Shown here: piece after piece, positions 33,948-42,885 of the stretch | Numbering within the stretch: the stretch's first letter is position 1 | How the letters are laid out: each line of letters opens with the position of its first letter | NCBI GenBank assembly: GCA_963761705.1 | Contig: CAVXHK010000001.1 | Coordinates: 1,798,001 to 1,862,000 of the forward strand | Length of the DNA stretch: 64,000 nt | Origin: CAVVKW01 sp963761705 | GTDB lineage: Bacteria > Verrucomicrobiota > Verrucomicrobiia > Chthoniobacterales > JAATET01 | Reading direction: 5' to 3' | The notes under the pieces: generated by a model | The model's database searches: none | What the model was told of the DNA's origin: nothing | What the model saw: the letters and a program-made list of their open reading frames with translations, nothing else | Translations under genes and position numbers: made by a program

Positions 33948-34391
33948 CTATTCGATCTGAAAGACGAACTCGAAGCCTCCCTTCTCCCGGGCGTCGACCT
34001 TGGCGAGATAGTGGCCCGGCGTCGGCGCGATGCCGATCGAGACGTCGTCGAGGGCCTGCGAGCGGCCAGCCTTGAGGTTGTAGATCGCCCGGACATTCGG
34101 CGTTGGAGTCCGCCCGGCGGAGTCGCAAGAGTAGATCTCGACCGTTGCATCTGCGACTTCCGGGACTCGGATGGCGGCATCCGCCGCGACTGGGTTGAGC
34201 ACCCGGGCGCACCACGGATACGCGGGGATGACCGGCTGGCCCCCGACGCCAACTTGAAATGGAACCGGCGCCGGCACGGCGACTCCGCTCGAGCCCGGAT
34301 TAACGAGGCCCCCAGTCGAAGTGAAGGCTGAGTTTTTGCAGCTACTCAGCAGGAGCACTGCAGCGGCGAGGGAAAGAACGGTCGAAGGCAT
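33948..34391 (-). CDS. Small secreted lipoprotein of unknown function
   Basis: 147 residues. The N-terminus MPSTVLSLAAAVLLLSSC ends in a lipobox with Cys at position 18. The mature part has a Pro/Val-rich linker, then a likely beta domain (ADATVEIYSCDSAGRTPTPN and VRAIYNLKAGRSQALDDV), ending HYLAKVDAREKGGFEFVFQI. This looks like an all-beta module, but I do not recognise the family. The start at 34391 is set by the lipobox. Confidence 0.65.
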   Translation of the reverse strand: MPSTVLSLAAAVLLLSSCKNSAFTSTGGLVNPGSSGVAVPAPVPFQVGVGGQPVIPAYPWCARVLNPVAADAAIRVPEVADATVEIYSCDSAGRTPTPNVRAIYNLKAGRSQALDDVSIGIAPTPGHYLAKVDAREKGGFEFVFQIE

Positions 34392-34471
34392 GGGCGGAGG
34401 CTTTCGCTTGGGTAAAGCGCTTGCCGGGATCGCGCGAGGCAATTACACCGAATGCCGAGCTTATAGATTAA

Positions 34472-34726
34472 ATGGATACGATGGAGCGAGAACCAGTCAG
34501 CATTGGAAATTGGCTCCTCACGTATTTGATTACGGCGATCCCGCTCGTGAACATCATTATGTTGTTCGTCTGGGCTTTCAGCTCGACGACGCATCCGTCC
34601 AAGGCGAACTGGGCCAAGGCGTCGTTGCTGATGTTTGTTATCGTGATCGGTCTCATGATCACCATTGGCGTGGTCGGCGGGCTGATCGGAGCCTTTTCCG
34701 GTGGTTTCGATTCTTCCACCTACTGA
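34472..34726 (+). CDS. Small two-helix membrane protein
   Basis: 84 residues. A short N-terminus (SIGNWLLTYLITAIPLVNII) leads into helix 1 (MLFVWAFSS), a polar turn with STTHPSKANWAKAS, and helix 2 (LLMFVIVIGLMITIGVVGGL), with a Gly/Ser tail. The WLLTYLITAIPLVNIIMLFVW pattern with NWxKA is typical of a widespread family of small membrane proteins of unknown role. It is convergent with the chloride channel gene, 14 bases away. Confidence 0.7.
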   Translation: MDTMEREPVSIGNWLLTYLITAIPLVNIIMLFVWAFSSTTHPSKANWAKASLLMFVIVIGLMITIGVVGGLIGAFSGGFDSSTY

Positions 34727-34740
34727 GCCCGGTGCCTTGC

Positions 34741-36474
34741 TCAACCCAGGCCTGCCCGCTCGGACTCGGCGAGCTGGGCGCGGAGGAGATCGTGAAGGGT
34801 GAAGATGCCGATTGCCGTCTGTCTCGTTTCATCGACCAGGATCACGATGTTCAGCGGCGCCTCGACCAGCTGACGTTGGATCTCGCCGATTGTGGTGTCA
34901 GGTGACGCCGTGGTCGCGGGATGGACGTTTGGCTCCTCTCCGGTCGCGACGAGGCGGATGAGGTCGTCGCGTTCAACGACGCCCTGGATCCGGCCCGCTT
35001 CGTCCGAAACGGGGTAGGTGTGGTGTTGTGATCGATCCAGAATCGCCTGCACGGTTTCGGCTTCGAGGGAGGAGACGAGAACGGGCTTGAAGTTGGCAAA
35101 GGTCGAGACGCGGGCCCGGTTCCAGTGGGCGAAATCCCGGTGCCCCATGTGCTTGTCGAGGAGGATGCCGTCGTCTGCGAGCACTTGGGCGTAGAAATTA
35201 TCCTCGCACAGCCAGCGACTCGTGGCCTGGCTGATGATGGCGCTGAGCATGAGGAGCGGGACGAGCGAGAAATCGTGGGTGAGCTCGAACACGATGAGGA
35301 TCGAGGTGACGGGAGCGCGGACGACCGCTCCCAGGCACGAGCTCATCCCCACGACCGCGAGGACGATCTGTTCCTCCCGGGTCATCGGGAGCGGGATGTC
35401 CGCGAGTCCAGCGAAAGCGGCTCCCGTCATCGCACCGAGGAAGAGGGTGGGAGCGAAAATGCCACCGCAACCTCCCCAGGAGTAGCTGGCAACCGTGGCG
35501 AGAAACTTCGCCGCGAGCAGCGCAAGGCAAACGCCCCAGGTGAGCGATCCGGTGAGCGAATCGTTGAGATCGTCGTAGCCGAGACCCAGGACGCCGAGGC
35601 GCTCGAAGTAGTAGAAGATCAGGCACGCCGCGGCCCACGTGATCGCCCCGCCGACCCACGGGCGTGACCAGCCCGGCATGCGGCTGTGCGATTTGATCCG
35701 CCGCCTCCACGCCAGCGAGGAGTTCTGAAACGCGACGCCCACGAGCGACGCGAAAAACGCGGCGAAAGGCCCGTAGAGGTAAAGGTGCCAATTGAAATCG
35801 CCGCTGAAATTGATACTGAACGACGGATCGTTCCCGCTGAGAAAATAGAGGCAGAAAGCGGAAGTGACCGACGCGAGGAGGATGCGGCCGATGGCGCGAT
35901 TGTTGAGATCTTCGATGATCTCCTCGAGCACAAACGTGACGGCGGCGATCGGCGTGTTGAAGGCAGCCGCCAATCCCGCGGCGGCCCCGCAGGCGGCGGC
36001 CGTGCGGCGCTCGAACTTCACAACGCCTAAGCGCGCCCCGATCCACGAGGCGAGTCCCCCCGCCATTTGCACCGTCGGGCCTTCTCGGCCGAGGCTCAGC
36101 CCGCCACCCACGCTCACGGCCCCGGCGATAAATTTGACCCAGATCGTCTTGAAGGGCATGACGCCCATGTCCCGCCAGTAGGCCAGCTTGAGCTGCGGGA
36201 TGCCGCTGCCCGCCGCGTCGGGGGCGAAGTTCGCCAGCAGGAATCCGGAGATGAGGGTCGCTGTGCTGATCACCCCAAAGCTGATCGCCGCGAACTTCCA
36301 AAATTCCGGCTTGGGCAGCTCGGCCAGCGGGTCCCAGATTTGATCAAAAATAAAACCAATCGCGTGGTGAAACGCGACGGCGACCAAGCTACCCACGGCC
36401 CCGTAGATGCAGGTAAGAACAACTCCGCGCGTCTGCGCCGGGAGCTTGTTCAACAGAGTCGGCAGCACGGACAT
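34741..36474 (-). CDS. ClC-family chloride channel/antiporter with C-terminal CBS domains
   Basis: 577 residues. The selectivity-filter motifs are present: GSGIPQLK at 89-96, GREGPTVQ at 129-136 with the gating Glu, and WGGCGGIFAPTLFLGA near the third filter segment. About residues 440-575 carry two CBS repeats (VQAILDRSQHHTYPVSDEAG and TIGEIQRQLVEAPLNIVILV), which often bind adenine nucleotides and tune transport. The first helix begins GVVLTCIYGAVGSLVAVAF. It moves chloride or another anion, probably coupled to protons. It shows no link to its neighbours. Confidence 0.94.
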   Translation of the reverse strand: MSVLPTLLNKLPAQTRGVVLTCIYGAVGSLVAVAFHHAIGFIFDQIWDPLAELPKPEFWKFAAISFGVISTATLISGFLLANFAPDAAGSGIPQLKLAYWRDMGVMPFKTIWVKFIAGAVSVGGGLSLGREGPTVQMAGGLASWIGARLGVVKFERRTAAACGAAAGLAAAFNTPIAAVTFVLEEIIEDLNNRAIGRILLASVTSAFCLYFLSGNDPSFSINFSGDFNWHLYLYGPFAAFFASLVGVAFQNSSLAWRRRIKSHSRMPGWSRPWVGGAITWAAACLIFYYFERLGVLGLGYDDLNDSLTGSLTWGVCLALLAAKFLATVASYSWGGCGGIFAPTLFLGAMTGAAFAGLADIPLPMTREEQIVLAVVGMSSCLGAVVRAPVTSILIVFELTHDFSLVPLLMLSAIISQATSRWLCEDNFYAQVLADDGILLDKHMGHRDFAHWNRARVSTFANFKPVLVSSLEAETVQAILDRSQHHTYPVSDEAGRIQGVVERDDLIRLVATGEEPNVHPATTASPDTTIGEIQRQLVEAPLNIVILVDETRQTAIGIFTLHDLLRAQLAESERAGLG

Positions 36475-36524
36475 TGCTATCCGAAACTACGCCCGCCGAC
36501 GGGGGGACTTCAAGGGCGCGGTCT

Positions 36525-37280
36525 CTACGCTTTTGGCTGTTCGGATTTCATGATCTCCGGAGCGAATTCTTGGACAAATGACTCGAGCATTTCGAGAGTT
36601 TGGTCTTCATCCCGACCGTTCGGCTTGCAGCCGGCCCAGACCGGCGCGCTGGTGATCACGTAGGCCCAGCGGTGATTGGTGTTGGAGGCGAGAACGTCCA
36701 GGTTCGTCTTCAGAACGCGAACGAGGTGGCTGGAGGTCACGGTGTCCTTCCCCACGAACCAATAAAGAAAGAGACTGTTGAGTTCACCCGGCGTGCCGTT
36801 GCCGAGGTCGATGGGGCGGGCAATTCGCAACATTGTGACGGGAAGGGTGCTGCCGCTGGGGAGCGGAATTTTGAGAGCCTCGCTGGATTTAATGGTCCAT
36901 CCCTGTCCGGGGAGACAAACCTCCGGGCGGTGGATGCTACGCCGCTCGGCCCCGGCGAGCACGATTTGCGCGTTGACTTGATCGCCTTCGGCGTCGGTGT
37001 AGAGCATCTTTCCGAATTCGGTATCTTCCGGGAGAATGATTCTTTCCGCTTCGGAGACTTCTTGAGGCGTGCCGGCAAATTGCCCGACCGACGTGGGCAT
37101 GTCCATGTCGACGCCGGTTTCGGGATTGGCGACCACGGTGGTTCCGCTGAGACAAGCCATGATCGTGGCGCCGGCGAGAGCGACGAGGACGCCGCCGGCA
37201 GTCAATGTACGCTTGAAATTCGTCGGCGTGGTGGAGTTCGTAGACTGCGACGATGGCGTGGGATTGGAATCAGTATTCAT
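36525..37280 (-). CDS. EpsI-like exosortase-associated protein
   Basis: 251 residues. There is one N-terminal membrane anchor (TAGGVLVALAGATIMACLSG) after a Ser/Thr/Asn-rich start. The family signature HRPEVCLPGQGW is at 117-128, followed by MLRIARPIDLGNG and LNSLFLYWFVGKD. EpsI proteins are found with exosortases in exopolysaccharide loci and in some species are fused to them. The gene overlaps the end of the exosortase gene by 11 bases. The biochemical role in the family is not settled. Confidence 0.88.
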   Translation of the reverse strand: MNTDSNPTPSSQSTNSTTPTNFKRTLTAGGVLVALAGATIMACLSGTTVVANPETGVDMDMPTSVGQFAGTPQEVSEAERIILPEDTEFGKMLYTDAEGDQVNAQIVLAGAERRSIHRPEVCLPGQGWTIKSSEALKIPLPSGSTLPVTMLRIARPIDLGNGTPGELNSLFLYWFVGKDTVTSSHLVRVLKTNLDVLASNTNHRWAYVITSAPVWAGCKPNGRDEDQTLEMLESFVQEFAPEIMKSEQPKA

Positions 37281-38313
37281 CTTCGAATCGTGAGGTGCCG
37301 TGAGGCGTGGTCGGTGCCGGGTGAAGGCGGGTTGTGTCGGAATTGAAGGCGGTGCGGATTCGCCGGATGGCCGATTCGATCGTTGAAGGCCAGTCCAGCA
37401 GTAGAAGATGGCCGATCCCGATCATACCGGCGAGAGCAACAACGAAGACGATGTATCCCGCAATCTGATGGAAGAGACTTGGTTCCTCCAAACTCCCGAT
37501 CGCGATTTCGGGCCCAACGGCGATGGTGCCAATTGTGAGCATCATGATCCTGGCCATGTTCCCCATTACCGCCAGGGGAACGGCAAAAGCGAAGAGAAAC
37601 AACTGCTTCCAGAGGGGCTTGATGGCGAAATAGGCGTAGAGAGCGGTCACCATCGTGAGGGCAAAAAGTGACCGGATGCCACTACAGGGATCGGCAACAT
37701 CGACGGAAAAAGCAGCTCCGCGGGGAAGGCCGAGCAACTCGTTTGGTGCCGAGAGGATGGCCGTGCCCTGCTGAACGGTGTGGATTCCGAAGCCATTGAG
37801 CAAAACAACGCTGGCATCCGACATGATGAGCCGGAGTCGGAAAGCGAGCATGCTCTCAAGGAAAAGGAGGGGGAGTGCGAAGAGCAAAAAGGAGTAGGGG
37901 AAAATTAGTGCCAGCATCCACCGCCATCCAAACATCCAGAGAATGGCTCCGCCGAGGGTGATCACGAGGGCAATAATTCCGATGAAATAATTGTCCACCC
38001 GGTAACCCACCCAATATGTGAAGAGTCCGAGGGCCAGGGGGATGAACCCCGAAAACGCTGGTAAGAATGGGAGAACCGAGAGTTCAGCGCGTTTTCGCCA
38101 GACGAGAAATCCGACGATGAAAGGGACCAACCAACAATGTTGCCACTCGTCGAGCTGCCAGAAATGAAACGTGGTGGCTGCAAGTGAAGAGCGTGAAGCG
38201 CTGTATCCCGCAGCGTAGGGAATGGCGGCAAAGAGGACAGCAAAGCAGGCCAGTAGAAGCGACCAACAGATCAGCAAATGACGAGGAATCGGAATACGAG
38301 AGGCGGGCTTCAA
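37270..38313 (-). CDS. Exosortase (EpsH family transpeptidase)
   Basis: 347 residues with about eight membrane helices. The catalytic triad of exosortases is present: C210 in VADPCSGIRSL, R255 in VMGNMARIMML and H282 in SLFHQIAGYIVF. Exosortases cut PEP-CTERM or related tails on surface proteins and are tied to extracellular polysaccharide. No protein with an obvious PEP-CTERM tail is coded in this window, so the targets are elsewhere. It is followed by epsI with an 11-base overlap. Confidence 0.93.
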   Translation of the reverse strand: MKPASRIPIPRHLLICWSLLLACFAVLFAAIPYAAGYSASRSSLAATTFHFWQLDEWQHCWLVPFIVGFLVWRKRAELSVLPFLPAFSGFIPLALGLFTYWVGYRVDNYFIGIIALVITLGGAILWMFGWRWMLALIFPYSFLLFALPLLFLESMLAFRLRLIMSDASVVLLNGFGIHTVQQGTAILSAPNELLGLPRGAAFSVDVADPCSGIRSLFALTMVTALYAYFAIKPLWKQLFLFAFAVPLAVMGNMARIMMLTIGTIAVGPEIAIGSLEEPSLFHQIAGYIVFVVALAGMIGIGHLLLLDWPSTIESAIRRIRTAFNSDTTRLHPAPTTPHGTSRFEDEY

Positions 38314-38828
38314 GAATGGAAACGGGGTGGAGGCAAGAATGGCAGAAGATCAGCAATTATCCAGTCATGATGGCTCGCGGCACCGCGTGTGCTGAATTAA
38401 ACGTCGAAGGAATCCCGGACGCCAGAAGATTACCGGCAGCCGAGGACCGTGAAATGAATCCATAGTCCTGGCTCGTTCAGGAAAAGAATAAGCTCCGCCT
38501 CCGGGCGAAGCGGACCCGGAATGCTGTTGTGGATGGTCCCAATCGCAGTCTTGGGGACCGGAGTAAATTTGCTACAAGATCATGCCCGACGGTATCAAAA
38601 GCCATTCATGTGGCCTTGCCAATCCCGCAGGATACTAGGCCGGTCCCACCGATCCCCTCGGGAAGAGAGGTCGCTTGGACGATCTCCAGATGAGTTGACC
38701 CGAGGGAACGATCGTGGCAAAAGCCCCTCGATGATCAATGTGCGAGGATTCGAAACAGAGGTCCGCCCGCGGATCGTCTGTTTACCGAGCCTTCTCCAGA
38801 TTTTGATCGAGGCGTATTCGGTGTCGCG
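38314..38828. other. 515-base gap between divergent exosortase and MBOAT genes
   Basis: No convincing gene, RNA or repeat was found here. Short open frames exist (for example 38521-38832) but lack family features, and their composition becomes Arg/Ser-rich nonsense. The stretch must hold the promoters of the exosortase and MBOAT transcription units. It is the longest non-coding gap in the window, so a long 5' leader or regulatory RNA is possible. Confidence 0.6.
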
Positions 38829-40229
38829 ATGAACTTCGCAGATTGGGAGTTTTGGCCTCGATTGCTGGGCGTAATCGTCGCGTGGTTCGCGATGAAGTTC
38901 ATCGCTTGCGGTTTGAGATTGCCGTTGCCGGAAAGCTTCGATCGCTGGGCTTTGGGAGCGACGAGTCTTTTTCTTTTGGGAAGCGTCAACGCATTGACTC
39001 TGGCGATTTTTTTGACCCTGGCGGGAATATCCATAGCGACAATCTACGCGCTCGCCGCGGTTCCGCTGCGCTTCCGCCGGAAGCTCCTCTTGGTGGCGGT
39101 TCCATTGTTGTTCGTTCCGCTCGTTTACTACAAATACCGCACTTTTCTGGTTGAGGAAGTTGTGGGTTGGTCGGCCCAGACGTTTGAGGCTATTGCCATT
39201 CCGGCCGGGATCTCGTTTTACACCTTTCAGATGGTTGGCATCCTCGTGGACGCGAGCCGCCTTCCGGGTTTCCGCCCGAAGGTTGTCGACCTAGTGAATT
39301 TCCTGAGTTTTTTTCCTCAGGTCGTCGCTGGACCAATTGAGCGCAAATCGAATCTCTTGCCTCAGTTAGAGGGCTTTCAGTTGCGGGTGTCGCTGGCGAA
39401 TCTCAATGCCGCGGCCCCTTGGTTGGCTCTCGGATTTTTCTACAAGCTCTGTCTGGCCGATAACTTGTCAGCATTTATCGATCCGGAAGCCATGGAATCA
39501 GCATGGCCAATCGTCATCACGACGGTGCTCTTTGGTTGGAAGATCTACTTTGATTTCTGTGGATACAGCCTGATTGCACTCGGTTTGGGGCGAGCCATCG
39601 GTGTCAATCTTACCCTCAATTTCCGAACACCCTATTTCGCCGCCTCGATCAATGACTTCTGGCGTCGGTGGCACGTAAGCTTGAGTTATTGGTTTCGCGA
39701 CTACGTATACATTCCGCTTGGCGGAAGTCGGACGCGCCGATGGGCATTGAATCTAATGATCGTATTTGTTGTATCGGGATTCTGGCACGGAGCTGGTTTT
39801 GGTTTTTTGCTTTGGGGAGCGCTGCACGGACTCTACTGCGTGATTGGGCACGCGTTGGGCGAAAAATTGCGGCTTCCGGTCATCATTCGATGGTCGATCA
39901 CTCTGATCTTGGTCTTTGTAGCGTGGCTTCCATTTTACGAAATTCGCTTCCCGGTGCTTTTGGAAAAATGCCGACTTCTCACGACTGTTTCCAGTTACGG
40001 GGTGGGAGGTTTGATCAATTGGGCGAAAGGATTTGATCCTGCGGATCTGTTGACCCTCGTTGTTCTGGTCAGCCTTTGTCTGGCCACATTTATCGCGGAG
40101 GGCTTCTCGAGGAAAAGGGGAAATGACTATGGGTTTGCGCAGAGTCCGGTCGTAATTTTCGTTCTGGTTTTAGCAACAATTTGGCTGGGGTCGTCTCAAG
40201 GTAATGAATTCGTCTATTTCTCGTTTTGA
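38829..40229 (+). CDS. MBOAT-family O-acyltransferase (AlgI-like)
   Basis: 466 residues with about 12 hydrophobic segments. The family core is clear: PAGISFYTFQMVGILVD, FFPQVVAGPIER, FDFCGYSLIALGLGRAIG, DFWRRWHVSLSYWFRDYVYI, and the catalytic His320 in VVSGFWHGAGFGFLLWG. AlgI-type proteins pass acetyl or other acyl groups across the inner membrane to decorate polysaccharides. The next gene, an SGNH-type protein that overlaps it by 26 bases, would be the periplasmic transferase partner. It likely acts on the polymer made by this locus. Confidence 0.93.
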   Translation: MNFADWEFWPRLLGVIVAWFAMKFIACGLRLPLPESFDRWALGATSLFLLGSVNALTLAIFLTLAGISIATIYALAAVPLRFRRKLLLVAVPLLFVPLVYYKYRTFLVEEVVGWSAQTFEAIAIPAGISFYTFQMVGILVDASRLPGFRPKVVDLVNFLSFFPQVVAGPIERKSNLLPQLEGFQLRVSLANLNAAAPWLALGFFYKLCLADNLSAFIDPEAMESAWPIVITTVLFGWKIYFDFCGYSLIALGLGRAIGVNLTLNFRTPYFAASINDFWRRWHVSLSYWFRDYVYIPLGGSRTRRWALNLMIVFVVSGFWHGAGFGFLLWGALHGLYCVIGHALGEKLRLPVIIRWSITLILVFVAWLPFYEIRFPVLLEKCRLLTTVSSYGVGGLINWAKGFDPADLLTLVVLVSLCLATFIAEGFSRKRGNDYGFAQSPVVIFVLVLATIWLGSSQGNEFVYFSF

Positions 40230-41154
40230 CCATCGATTTCTGAGCCTGCTCGTCGCTTTAGTGGTGGGACTGGTCTCCGCAGGCACCTACACGTTCGTTT
40301 TTAACCCGGAGGTCAGTTTTTGGAGGGGAGCCTTCGACAGAAAAATGCTGTGGGCGAATGGGATCCAATCGACCGATGAATCGAAGTGCGTCTTCGTCGG
40401 CGGTTCGACGACTGCATTTCAAGTTGATGCAGCTCGTCTCACGAGGGAATATGATGTCCCTGCGGTGAATTTCGGTATGCACGCCGGAATGGGGAGCCTG
40501 GCATTGTTGAGGCTCGCCTCCCAAGCACTGAGGAGCGGTGATACTCTTGTCGTTTCGCTGGAAACAGGGTTTCTGAGCAGCGAGCCGGAATGGACGCCTC
40601 TCGGAATTCAAGTTTTGTTTGCAACGGGTGTAATTGTTGAATCCTCTCCGATGAGCAGAGTGACCGGAACACCGGGCTGGGGAGAAACGATCAGTTCGTT
40701 ACGCCCCGGGCTGCGCACAGTTTCAACAATGCTGGGGAAATCTCTGGCTGGCCGACCGCCATATCGCTACTCACTTGCCGACGTATCTGCCGGTGGAGAG
40801 ATTTCGACGGATGTCCGGGCGGAGCTGAAGGGTGCTCCCGCAGAGCCAATGTTGTTAAGTGCCGAAAGTGGAGAGATGTTGGCCGAGCTTCGGCGAGTTT
40901 ATCAAGCGATCGGCGTTGAAGTTCGCTATCTGCTCCCCGTTCGACTAATTGATGAAGGAGCCGCCCGAGAGGCTGAAAATTTTGCCCAGGAATTGATGGG
41001 CGAGATCAATCACTCGATACCAGTTTTGCCCGACCCAGCTTCAGGGGTTGAAATCGACGCGCAGTTATTCGCCGATACGATCGAGCACATGACGAAGGAG
41101 GGACGGAAGAGGAGAACAGAAGAGATTGCTCGCTTGCTGCGATCATCGAAGTAA
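40204..41154 (+). CDS. Membrane-anchored SGNH-like protein, probable partner of the MBOAT acyltransferase
   Basis: 316 residues. One N-terminal anchor (FLSLLVALVVGLVSAGTYTF) is followed by a periplasmic domain. KCVFVGGSTTAFQVDAARL has the first SGNH block (GGSTT with the nucleophile Ser). The block-V Asp/His pair may be within FADTIEHMTKEG near the C-terminus, though the spacing is unusual. It overlaps the MBOAT gene by 26 bases. Together they resemble AlgI/AlgJ or PatA/PatB-like pairs, in which the second protein places the acyl group on the glycan. Overall similarity is low. Confidence 0.7.
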   Translation: MNSSISRFDHRFLSLLVALVVGLVSAGTYTFVFNPEVSFWRGAFDRKMLWANGIQSTDESKCVFVGGSTTAFQVDAARLTREYDVPAVNFGMHAGMGSLALLRLASQALRSGDTLVVSLETGFLSSEPEWTPLGIQVLFATGVIVESSPMSRVTGTPGWGETISSLRPGLRTVSTMLGKSLAGRPPYRYSLADVSAGGEISTDVRAELKGAPAEPMLLSAESGEMLAELRRVYQAIGVEVRYLLPVRLIDEGAAREAENFAQELMGEINHSIPVLPDPASGVEIDAQLFADTIEHMTKEGRKRRTEEIARLLRSSK

Positions 41155-41236
41155 ATCGGTCGGCGTCGATCATTGCAACGGCGGCCGCGGCGGGAGACTC
41201 TTGGTGGGAAGGTGCTGATTAAAAACTGACTCAGGT

Positions 41237-42010
41237 CTAATCGCTCGACCGGACCGAAGTTCCACTCGAGGTTCCCGCGTTTGGCGACAGGAAATTGCGG
41301 AGCACGTACCAGCAAAAGAGCGTGTTGTATTTAAGATAGCGGGGTCCCAACCGCTTGGGTTCCGAAAGGAGTCGAAAAATCCAAGTGAGGCCGAACCGTT
41401 GCATCCAGGCTGGCGCATCAGGTTTGGTGCCCGCGTTGACGTCGAACGCGAAGCCGACGTTGAGAAAGGTGCCGCTGGTGAATTTGCGATGGTTTCGGTC
41501 GATCCATTGCTGCTGTTTCGGCGTTCCTAAACCGATCCAGATAAAATGGGGGTTGGCGGCCTTGATGAGGTCGACGATGCGCGGCTCCTCGTCCGGCGCG
41601 AAGTAGCCGTTCCGTTCGCCGACAACCGTCAGATTTGGATTCGCTGCTCGTGCCTTCTCCACGAGCAGCCGGAGGCACTCGGCGGACCCGCCGAGGAAGA
41701 AGTGGCGGATTTCAGAGCAGGAATTCTCCAAGACCCGGCGCATGCAAGTCGGGCCGTAAACCCGGTCGGTGAGACCGGCGCCCCGGGAATTGAGAATCCA
41801 GATGAGAGGCATGCCGTCGGGAATGAACCAATCGACGTCTGCCGTTACCGCCCGAAACTCCGGATCATGACGTCTCATCGTCACGATCTGCGTGTTCGTG
41901 AAATCGACGATCTGTTTGCGGCCTTCGAGAGCTGATTTGAAAAGCTCCGATTGGAGGAGCTCGTAGGTCGTGACCGCCAGGGGCGTGCCGATGATCGGGA
42001 GAGTCTTCAC
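41237..42010 (-). CDS. WecG/TagA/CpsF-family glycosyltransferase (GT26)
   Basis: 257 residues, normal length. It begins IIGTPLAVTTYELLQSELF, then DFTNTQIVTMRRHDPEFR, DVDWFIPDGMPLIWILNSRG and TDRVYGPTCMRRVLE, with the family hallmark WIGLGTPKQQQWIDRNH and FLNVGFAFDVNAG near the end. Such enzymes add an N-acetylmannosaminuronate, N-acetylmannosamine or similar sugar to a lipid-linked precursor, usually the second sugar. It is separate from the glycosyltransferase operon by a convergent gene pair. Confidence 0.93.
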   Translation of the reverse strand: MKTLPIIGTPLAVTTYELLQSELFKSALEGRKQIVDFTNTQIVTMRRHDPEFRAVTADVDWFIPDGMPLIWILNSRGAGLTDRVYGPTCMRRVLENSCSEIRHFFLGGSAECLRLLVEKARAANPNLTVVGERNGYFAPDEEPRIVDLIKAANPHFIWIGLGTPKQQQWIDRNHRKFTSGTFLNVGFAFDVNAGTKPDAPAWMQRFGLTWIFRLLSEPKRLGPRYLKYNTLFCWYVLRNFLSPNAGTSSGTSVRSSD

Positions 42011-42228
42011 TCGAAAAATAGTCGGTGGATCGATTGGGAAATAGGTTGGTCGCGGTGCGACCGTGCGTGAACAGGTGTCCGGCGAGAGGCCGGAAATGTC
42101 CAGCGCTTGCTGACGGTCGGTCGGGGATTGACCACTTTCGGCGCGAGTGAGATTCGGGGGGAAAGCGTTCGCCTCGCTCCGCTGAATGGGTTAAAAACCG
42201 GAGTTCCGCGGCGGCCAAAACGATCACC

Positions 42229-42885
42229 ATGAACATCCAGCAAATCTACGGGCTCATTTTCAAGGTGTGGCGGAAGCGGCGGCATCAGTGGTTTTTGGAT
42301 CGAATCAAACCGAAGGAATTGGACCGCTTGATCGACGTCGGTGGGTACGCCGGGACCTGGGCGAGTAATCCGATTCCGGTCGCGGAGATTGTGACCATCA
42401 ACGTCGATTGCCCGTCCCCGGGCCGGAGCGGAAACATCATTTCGAAGGCGGGGGACGCGCGGCGGCTGGAAGCGGGGGATGGCGAGTTCGAGATCGGCTA
42501 TTCCAACAGCGTCATCGAGCACGTCGGCACCTGGGAGGACCAAAAAGCATTTGCCAACGAGATCCGGAGAGTCGCGCGGCGGCTCTGGGTGCAGACACCC
42601 GCTCACGGCTGCCCGATCGAGCCACATTACCTTTTCCCGTTCATCCATTATCTCCCGAAATCTTGGCGTCGGCGGCTGGCTCCCTTCACTCTCTGGGGAC
42701 TCATCTCCAGGCCAAGCCCGGAATTGATCGAAGAATACGTCGAGACGATCCGCCTCTTGAAACTGAGCGAAATGAAGCAGCTTTTCCCGGATTGCGAGAT
42801 CCTGACGGAACGACTGCTGTTCGTGTTTCCAAAATCCTACGTCGCCATTCGGAAGTGGCGTTCAGACGGGCTCAAGAGTCGGTGA
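42229..42885 (+). CDS. Class I SAM-dependent methyltransferase
   Basis: 218 residues. The SAM-binding motif I is LDRLIDVGGYAGTWA; the post-motif region has EIVTINVDCPSPG and KAGDARRLEAGDGEFEIGYS, and the IEHVGTWEDQKAFANEIRRV segment is typical of Methyltransf_11 proteins. The C-terminal part (HYLFPFIHYLPKSWRRRLAP) occurs in methyltransferases of surface-polysaccharide clusters. It may methylate a sugar or lipid intermediate. Its 3' end overlaps the neighbouring glycosyltransferase gene by 14 bases on the opposite strand. Confidence 0.82.
   Translation: MNIQQIYGLIFKVWRKRRHQWFLDRIKPKELDRLIDVGGYAGTWASNPIPVAEIVTINVDCPSPGRSGNIISKAGDARRLEAGDGEFEIGYSNSVIEHVGTWEDQKAFANEIRRVARRLWVQTPAHGCPIEPHYLFPFIHYLPKSWRRRLAPFTLWGLISRPSPELIEEYVETIRLLKLSEMKQLFPDCEILTERLLFVFPKSYVAIRKWRSDGLKSR

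Noticed and set aside
36525..38313. Possible single exosortase-EpsI fusion
   Set aside because: The two frames overlap by 11 bases in different phases with separate starts, so they are two genes.
38521..38832. 103-codon frame in the exosortase/MBOAT gap
   Set aside because: It starts with a short hydrophobic run but then becomes Arg/Ser-rich with no motif, and it runs into the MBOAT start; not convincing as a gene.
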